This document shows positions 57,000-64,000 of a DNA stretch of 64,000 nt, piece by piece; the first letter of the stretch is position 1; each line of letters starts with the position of its first letter. The stretch comes from Tetrastigma voinierianum. Lineage: Eukaryota; Streptophyta; Magnoliopsida; Vitales; Vitaceae. Below the pieces are notes generated by a model. The model had not been told where the DNA came from. It saw only the letters and a list, made by a program, of their open reading frames with translations, and did not search any database. A program made the translations under genes and the position numbers. The stretch is taken from assembly GCA_016808115.1 (NCBI GenBank), contig JAEQBH010006856.1, positions 31,298 to 95,297 of the forward strand, given 5' to 3'.

Positions 57000-59900
57000 T
57001 AGGGTAATTTTCTTAGTCAGCATTATAATTTCCTGTGTTATCAACATCAATCAATAATGTTTTGAAGGTGACGGCACTCCAAATCATAAAAAGATTTTAG
57101 TCATGCAATGCCCGTATTTTTTAAAGGGTAAATTAATGAAGGGTATATTGGTAATTCATTAAGGAACCCTAGGTATAAAAAATAAAATATGTTATTAATC
57201 TTTTGTTCCTTTGTTTCTCTATGCGTAGGCTCTCTTGATCGTAGCAATCCAAGAACTAGGGTTTGAAGAATGGTTTTCAATGGTGAGAGTTTTCCTAGAT
57301 TTCATTATATTAGAAAGAAAATAATGTTAATAATAATAATGAATCGCTTTCGTTCTTCTCTAAAATAGTTTTCTTGTTTGTAAAATTTAGAAAAAAATTT
57401 AGGATGTCGGATCTAAAATTGAAGAAGTCAATCAGTAAGATATTTCTTATTTTATTTTCTAGTTTTTTATGCATGTAGATTCTTTAATTTTCTTCAAGTT
57501 TAGATCAACCTTGAAGAAGTCGATTCGAATAACACTCTCTTTCTTTAAAAAATAAAAATAAAATAATATTGATAATTAATAAATGTCGAATTGCTTTAGA
57601 AATATGAGAATCAAAAGTAAAAGAAAAATGAGTGGAAACTACCAAATGCTATGAGATAGTGAATGGAAATAAAAAGAAAAAGAAATGTGTGAGCCGTAGG
57701 TGTGAGATTGTAAATGATTTCAGTCTGTGAATAAAAAAAAAAAAAAAAACAGGGACTAATTTACTAAAATAGAAGTAGGGGACCATATTAAAACAAAAAA
57801 AAAAAAGAAGAGAAAATAAGTAGGAATTGTGGAGCTAAACCATAGAGTGTGGCAAGTAGGTTGAAAGATCAAAATGAAATCTTGGCATGATTTTGATTGG
57901 AGTATTTGAAAATGCATAAAAGGAGTCTGTAGTAAAAGCCAAAATAATTTAATATGGTTAATATAATTAAATATAAAAAAATTATGCCAAAATTTTTTTA
58001 TAAATAATCCTAGAAAGTATGTATAAACTATGCTGAAATCTAGATAATGATGTATATTTGGAAAAAAAATGTTTCAAGATATTCCATTTAGTTTAAAAGA
58101 AAAATAAATATTTGATGATAAATTCTTAGAAAATAATAATAAACAAATATGATCGTTTGGAAGTTAAAATTCTATAAATATATGTATTCGATGATATATA
58201 TTTTCATAAACGAATCGATATTTAGTAAAATTTGAGATTTTATTTAGATAATATTGTAATTAAGAGAAATATTGAAGAATAACATGATACAAAATATACT
58301 AATAATAATTATTTTTAATAGAGTAATGATTTGATTAAGAATATAAAAAAAATAAATATTTGAAATCATATTCATAAGGAATTTGACTTTTATAAAAGTT
58401 TTTGAACTCATTAATTAAATTATTAATTGTTAAGTTGTTTAAAATATTATTAGGATTAATAATATTGGCATTATGAAATTGTTAGGATTCTCAAACCAAT
58501 AATTTTAGGTGAAAAATTAATGATGATATGTCTTCCTTTTTATGCTAGGGGTAAAATAGTTCATCGAGATTCTTCATATTAGCTTATTCAAGATTTTTAA
58601 GTGCTCATTTGAGGTAAGGATATTAATGCAAAATTTTATAAAAGGGAGAATTATTTGTTTTACATCAATTTGATGATGAAAAGTTTTGAACTAAATTATA
58701 TATCATTTTTGGTTTCTTAGAAAGTTTTTATTTTTTTATCTATTTGATTATACATGGATCAAATAGTGATTTTTGTATTACCTTTGAAATTTGTTTTGTT
58801 TATGAAGAAAAGTGTGGAAATGTGATGTTTTGTGATTTTGAATTTTTCAATGAAATATTTGACTCGATTAGTTTATACGTGATGGGAATAATAGTTAATA
58901 CAATTTGATCCTTGTGAGCAGGGAATAATAGTTGATCTTTACATTCCTTAGTGGCGAATGTAATTGATTTTGAGCCAAGTAGCTTCTAGGGTTTATGTTA
59001 AGAGGTCACTAGTACTAGTAGTGTTTGGATTCAGACAACCTTAAAGGGAACAATTTGAGGCTAGCCACCCGATTTGAAAGTCAACATGGAATTTGGGGCA
59101 CCATTTGATATTTGATGATTAAAAGAAAAATATATATAGAAATGTATTTGATTTAGGACTTTGATATAGAAAGTGTTTGATTCAAATTGAATATAGAGTG
59201 TTTGATTACATTTGATATAGAAAGCCTCTTGATCTATGAAATTGTATTAGTATTTCTTATTAGGCTTTAAGCTCGCTCCAATTCGTTAATACTTTTAGAG
59301 GCACCTTTAGTTTATGCGAGTGGCGGCTAGGTAGGTATTACGTCATCATTAGGATTTGATTAAAATTTTTATGTTGGATTTTAATTGAACTAATAAGTTC
59401 ATATTTATGGATTGTTCATTTTGGAAGTTAGTGGGAAAGTCACTTGAATAATGACATTTCATTTTTATTAGTTCGAAGTTGGAATTTTGGAGATTCATGA
59501 CTCTACTTAAGAATCGTATTTGAGATTTGGAGATTTAGAAATAATAATTTTTTTTTGTTGGCATGAAATTTTGAATGTGAAGAATTGATGAATTTAGAAA
59601 GTTACGCATTACTCTGAACAGGTCTTTGGTAAGTGGATACAATCTAGTTACAAAAGAAAGGTTTGTGTCGTTTCACGCTTCGAGCCTTTGAGCTTGAGGT
59701 GTGAATTTGATAGTCATGCCCTAAATTTGGTTTTGGGGCGCAGCAGTGGTATCGAGCCGATCCTCGACTTGGATGTGGGGTTATATTATGTTTGTGGCGT
59801 AAGGGTGTTTGTCCTATTGTTATAATCCCGTGGGAGCCATGACAAGGGCGTTGTGCATCATGAGAGGTTGTTTTTATATTTTCACATGTTCGGATGGGGA

Positions 59901-60040
59901 GAAACTCCTAGCACTATAAGTATGAGCTTCTCATCTAGTAGAAGCGTTTCACTTAAATGTGAGGGCCTTTAAGACCCAAAGCATAAAAAATATCTATATG
60001 GTTGAGCTATATTGTTACAATTAGAGGCTAATTTGGTTGG
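57000..60040 (+). mobile_element. Truncated LTR retrotransposon: long LTR and primer-binding site
   Basis: At 59748-59760 the sequence reads GTGGTATCGAGCC, one base short of the common tRNA-Met primer site TGGTATCAGAGCC, and follows a GGGGCG-type LTR end. The preceding 2.5 kb has the texture of a long gypsy LTR, but its left border is not determined. The leader after the primer site continues to about 60040, where the copy-D duplication unit begins. No coding domain is present. Confidence 0.5.
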
Positions 60041-61009
60041 AATGTCAGAAAGCTTTATCTAGTGATTCTCACGTTGAATATATATTATTTAGGTTATTGT
60101 CTCCATCTTATATTTTATTATTATTTGTTTGAACATTTTTAAGTAGTAGTTGGTCAAATCCTCCGTTATATATAAGATAATCGGATCAATGACGAAATTT
60201 ATCCAAGATGAAGACAGCTAACCACTCAAAGCAACTAAAGATGAAGATGAAAAGACTTCGCATGGAAATCGTAATGTGAAATTTATCAAGATGAAGACGA
60301 CTAACCACTCGGCGACTAAAGATACGGATAGAAAGACTTAGCATGGAAATACGATCTGAAGTTATAAACAACCATGGATTCTTACCTCTTGATTGATGGA
60401 TTCATCACAGAGGAAGTCTTGAGGTTGTTCGCACCACCATCTACAGTACAAATAAGAAAAAAAATGTAAGAAGGGTTATAAGAATTTATGTATCTGTTAA
60501 AATGTGATGAAAGATGTTGATAATATTATGATTTCACTTTAAGAAATGGTATATAAAAATATGCTATCATATTTGATGGTAATCATTGCATTCATCCATA
60601 AGGAATATGAATTTTATATGTATGGATTCATTATCAAGTTTTCATCAAATATGATTTTCTATCATTCGATTATGATATGTTTAGTTTGATTATGATATCC
60701 ATTTGTGGATAGCGGGCATTGCCTCAACCTTGCCAATTTCCACCTCCAAGTCACTTTAATTAAAAGTAAAAAAGATTACTTTCACATTTTGGTGGTCACT
60801 CCTCAAAACTTACATGAAAAACAAATGGGCTTTCAACCCCAATGCTCCATGCCCTAACATTTATTCATTACCATAACATATACCCATAATAGACAAACTG
60901 ATGAATCAACTTAGAATCAAACCATTGCCCGGTCTACCTTGTTGAAATCCTTCAGTCCAGACAATATCTTGACCGGTCTTTTATTTTTGGGCATTAATAT
61001 GTGAGACTA

Positions 61010-61575
61010 CTAAAGTTCGCGAAGCAGGTGACAACTTCTAGGAGGCGCCCCAGGCATGCTTAGGCTTATCCCATACATCATGTCCATTGGATGAATTTGA
61101 TGATGTAGATATGTCAATCCTTGGAAGCAATCTACTTGCAAGTGTATAACATTTGTAAAAGCCCATGATTCTGGACAGGTCATACGAACCAAATGGGATT
61201 AGCTAAAAATGGTGGCCAAAACATCTACAATTGCATGTTTTGGTCAAAAACCTCCTATAGGTGGAAACTTTTCGGGATTAGACCAAATAACAAGATCTCG
61301 ATCCACCTTCTGTATAGACTAGTAAATTAGGGCCTTTGGGAATGTGATACCCACGATACAGCAGTCTTGTGCGTCTTGTGGTAATAATAGGGGGCTAAGG
61401 CGCATATAGCCTCCAAGGTTTCCTTAACATAGACAGGTAAACAAGGTTTGGGCTATCTGATTGTTCTACCCATATGTCTCATCCAACTTTTATGTCTAGC
61501 TCTTCCTGAGCATGCTTCATAACTTGTCTATTGTTCAACAATGCAGATAGGAGCCATGTGGAGGTAATAGAAGTG
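61010..61575 (-). pseudogene. CYP82: CYP82-type P450, exon 2 (copy D)
   Basis: Aligned with copy A 966-1572. The stop after LLREL is at 61010-61012. The haem loop, intact in copy A, is broken here near 61160-61190 by missing bases. The QEEL block (about 61500) remains. Confidence 0.8.
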
Positions 61576-61744
61576 TTTCAAAGTCGCCCCGAGATCATGT
61601 TACGTAGGGTTTAAATTTCAAAAAATAACAACATATAAGGTTTTAGAAAGAGGGGATGTGTATCAAAAGAAAGATCCTATATATAAACAAAGGATCCATC
61701 CATATGCATAATATCTGACCAAAATAGATATTTAGATATAAGAC

Positions 61745-62139
61745 ATACGAGTGGCGTGTTTGATAGTCTCCCAGTGGGTGGGCATGGAAGCGTCTCGAGC
61801 TTGGTTAGAATTAAGCGTGGTAATTCTACATATTTCATGGCCTCTCACTCTTGGGCCTCCTTTATGTTCTTTGACCCAATTTCCTACAATTGTGTCAATT
61901 CCTTTGCAACATTTTCCTGGAAGAGATGAAATGGCCTTGTAAATCCAACATTCAAAAATGGATAAAGTCTGATGCCACGATGGCCCCATCTAGATTTGAG
62001 TTTCTTGATTCTTTGCATTGTAGTAGAGTCTCTCTTTGTCATCCATGGATGAGGTTGTTAAATAATCTCTTCCTGCAACATCCTCGAGGATACATTGAAG
62101 TTCAAAATGTTAAAAACCCCATTCACACATACATGCCTT
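61745..62139 (-). pseudogene. CYP82: CYP82-type P450, 3' part of exon 1 (copy D)
   Basis: Aligned with copy A 1741-2107 and copy C 55931-56330, with many indels. It ends where the Tat LTR starts. The remainder of the exon, if any, lies beyond the window. Confidence 0.75.
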
Positions 62140-62719
62140 TTTAAAACATGGTTTTGAACCCTCTAATTTGATGGGCTCATGTTTGACCATAACTGCGATA
62201 GCAAATGACTTGGGCCCACACCTGTGGTATTAAGCTGTGGGCACTTCCTGGCGGAAATCCGGAGGCCGTGAAATCATGGTATCCTCAGGAGGCCGACCCT
62301 CGAGCGACCCATACAGAGTTCAAGTCCCTCGGCTAGTGTCTCTGCTTATGGAAAGTTCGCTATGGGCAGAATGGATGAGGCGGGGAAATAGGCAAAGAAT
62401 TGTTTGCATCCATACAATTTATAGTTTCTAAATCTCTTACTTCTTAGAAGATTAGTCTTGATAGGAGAAATTAGTCTTTGATAAGGAAGAGGGATTTGTT
62501 CCTGGAGATGAGGAGAAAAAAATGAGAGGATTCGTGAACCCACTCACATAAATAAGGAGGATCCTCACACGATGAGAAGGTATCTGACTATTTAATACAT
62601 TGCCTTCTTCTACCTCTACGTATTTTTCTAGCAATTGTCGGAGGCGGTGGCCACCATCGCGGATTGCCTTTGCAGTTTATTTACTGATGTAAGAGAGTTG
62701 GCGATCAAAGGTAACAACA
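62140..62719 (+). repeat. Tat-like 5' LTR in copy D
   Basis: Matches 2108-2696, including CATGGTTTT near the start and GATCAAAGGTAACAACA at the end. Confidence 0.8.
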
Positions 62720-64000
62720 ATTGGCCTCATATATGGGGCAAGATAGAAAGTCTTGTTTGCATTTAAAAGCTTGGCTTAATTTATCGTGGCCTTAAAATGC
62801 CTAGAGCTCCTGTAGTTCCCCATTCGTCTAATTTACTTAAATTGAAGTCGTGGGCGTTATTGGTGATGCACGAAAGATCAAATTCTACTCCATTGCGCTG
62901 GACATGAAGCGAGAGGCAAGCGAAGATAGATGAAGGAGTTGCAAGGTCAAGCGAGTGCCACAACATGAGAATGACCATTTGTGGGCTGATTAACAAAAGT
63001 CGCGATCTTAGAAAGATGTGCGAGATAGCGACCACGATGCACAGCTCATCCCACGTAAAGGAAGGGGGCCCGTTGCTCTTGTTGTGTCAGAGACCCAGCG
63101 GACGAAGAGCTATCCTTAAACGCTCCCCATCCCTAAATCGTTCTGAGAATAAGCGAAATCACAAGGACTAGATCATGCAGAGGCCTTTGCCTCACCACCT
63201 TAAGTGATGTTGGTAGTGGTGCATACGGCGACGGAGAGGTAGAGGCGGAAAGCGATACCCGGTTGGTCAAGCCACAGGGAACCTGGCCCGGTATTGCCTC
63301 GGGCACGTTGCCACCGGTGCGCAGCGCATCCTCCCTTTAGTGCAGTGCCGTCATTACATGTATCACCGGCGATACTAATTTGGAGACACGATGAGCGTGC
63401 TCTCTCACTCCTAAGGCAACACATCCTTGAAATTCCCGGAAGGCCCTCGTGGGTTTGTCATTCGACTGCCAAGTTCAATGGCTTGTTTGACCCCTCGACC
63501 ATATCTCCCATTCTGTGAAAAAGATTTAGTGATGGCTGAATGCCGGTAATGATCGGCTATTATGCAAAGTATTCTCGGCCAGGTTTGCATTGCCAACGGT
63601 TTCTGGCTCCTCACATTTACTCGATAAATTCCTTATTGAACTATGGCCAGCATTCATATCACGTATCTATTTAGTGACGAGAAGAGAAACAGCTCCTTAC
63701 AAACCACCATTCCCTCAAATGCGGGAAGTCAATTAGTGACTTCACAAGAAGGTTCGAATTAATGCCAATGAATGAAGTCTCCATAGCTGGACTAGTCTCA
63801 AGCTTTAGGGAGCTTTAAGCCATCTACTCCTTTCTTCTAGTCACTATCTTTAGACCCACCAACGACGATGGAAGAAATTATCACCGAGGCGAGAGTGATA
63901 GGTACTCAATCTTTGGAGGATAATATCGGTCTGAGCCATTGGTCGAAATGAGCCCTTGAGAAACAGCCCTCGAATCAGTAGAAGATCATAATAGAGACCG
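62720..64000 (+). mobile_element. Tat-like element internal 5' region, cut by the window end
   Basis: Collinear with 2697-4005. Matches include CGCGATCTTAGAAAGATG (63001), TATGCAAAGTATTCTCGGCCAG (63560) and TTAGACCCACCAACGA (63849). It is the leader and gag region, with broken frames. Confidence 0.8.

Larger units (their letters stand above)
60041..64000. repeat. Copy 2 of the long direct duplication (partner 1-4005)
   Basis: Aligns collinearly with 1-4005. It contains CYP82 copy D, a Tat LTR inserted at the same place as in copy A, and the start of Tat internal sequence to the window edge. Confidence 0.9.

Noticed and set aside
1..64000. tRNA, rRNA or other structural RNA genes
   Set aside because: I scanned for tRNA A and B box phrases and rRNA blocks and recognised none; the tRNA-like hits are retrotransposon primer sites.
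1..64000. A coordinated novel gene system (operon-like or defence-like cluster)
   Set aside because: The only gene families present are broken P450 copies, an NLR tail and captured fragments. Their grouping fits tandem duplication and transposon activity; nothing indicates joint function.

Overview
This window is plant nuclear DNA of an accessory, transposon-filled kind. I find no gene that reads as intact. The main signals are: four degraded copies of a cytochrome P450 of the CYP82 type, all on the minus strand; the C-terminal leucine-rich-repeat part of a CC-NBS-LRR resistance-like gene; several LTR retrotransposons (Ty3/gypsy Tat-like, Ty3/gypsy Tekay/Del-like, a gag-only Ty1/copia element, and unclassified LTRs); a CACTA DNA transposon carrying pieces of two host genes; a second, unclassified element with terminal inverted repeats; MITEs, microsatellites and short tandem repeats. 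The LRR, Tat gag/protease and copia gag fragments resemble grapevine (Vitis) families as I recall them. A Vitaceae or similar core eudicot is my best guess, but this is recall and was not searched.

Layout. 1-2107 and 10774-10900: CYP82 copy A, split inside exon 1 by a Tat-like gypsy element (2108-10773). 12267-14500: LTR-like element with internal repeats. 14500-18150: weak LTR-like and unrecognised sequence. 18150-23600: hAT/MITE-like repeat unit present twice, one copy holding a 4.0-kb CACTA element (19032-23027), the other holding the empty site. 24244-29950: minus-strand LTR-like element interrupted by a 3.2-kb inverted-repeat element (25039-28224). 30000-31172: Harbinger-like MITE. 31940-39772: degraded minus-strand Tekay/Del gypsy element with readable gag-protease-RT-RNase H-integrase-chromodomain order. 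39780-41860: Tat gag fragment, then the NLR fragment. 43000-49363: CYP82 copy B, with a tandem copia element in its intron and the 3' end of another Tat element in exon 1. 52490-56950: CYP82 copy C, the best preserved. 57000-60040: truncated LTR with a primer-binding site. 60041-64000: CYP82 copy D with the same Tat insertion as copy A.

How it fits together. Positions 1-4005 and 60041-64000 are diverged direct repeats that share CYP82 sequence, a Tat insertion at the same point and Tat internal sequence. The simplest reading is a duplication with a period near 60 kb that followed the Tat insertion; an assembly duplication is the alternative. Copies B and C form a second, separate pair about 7-10 kb apart that share intron MITEs. 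Because each pair supplies an empty or filled site for the other, the order of several insertions can be read directly.

Caveat. Nearly every coding remnant has scattered single-base frameshifts, in elements of different ages. Some of this may be base-level assembly error, so 'pseudogene' calls mean 'not open as given here'.
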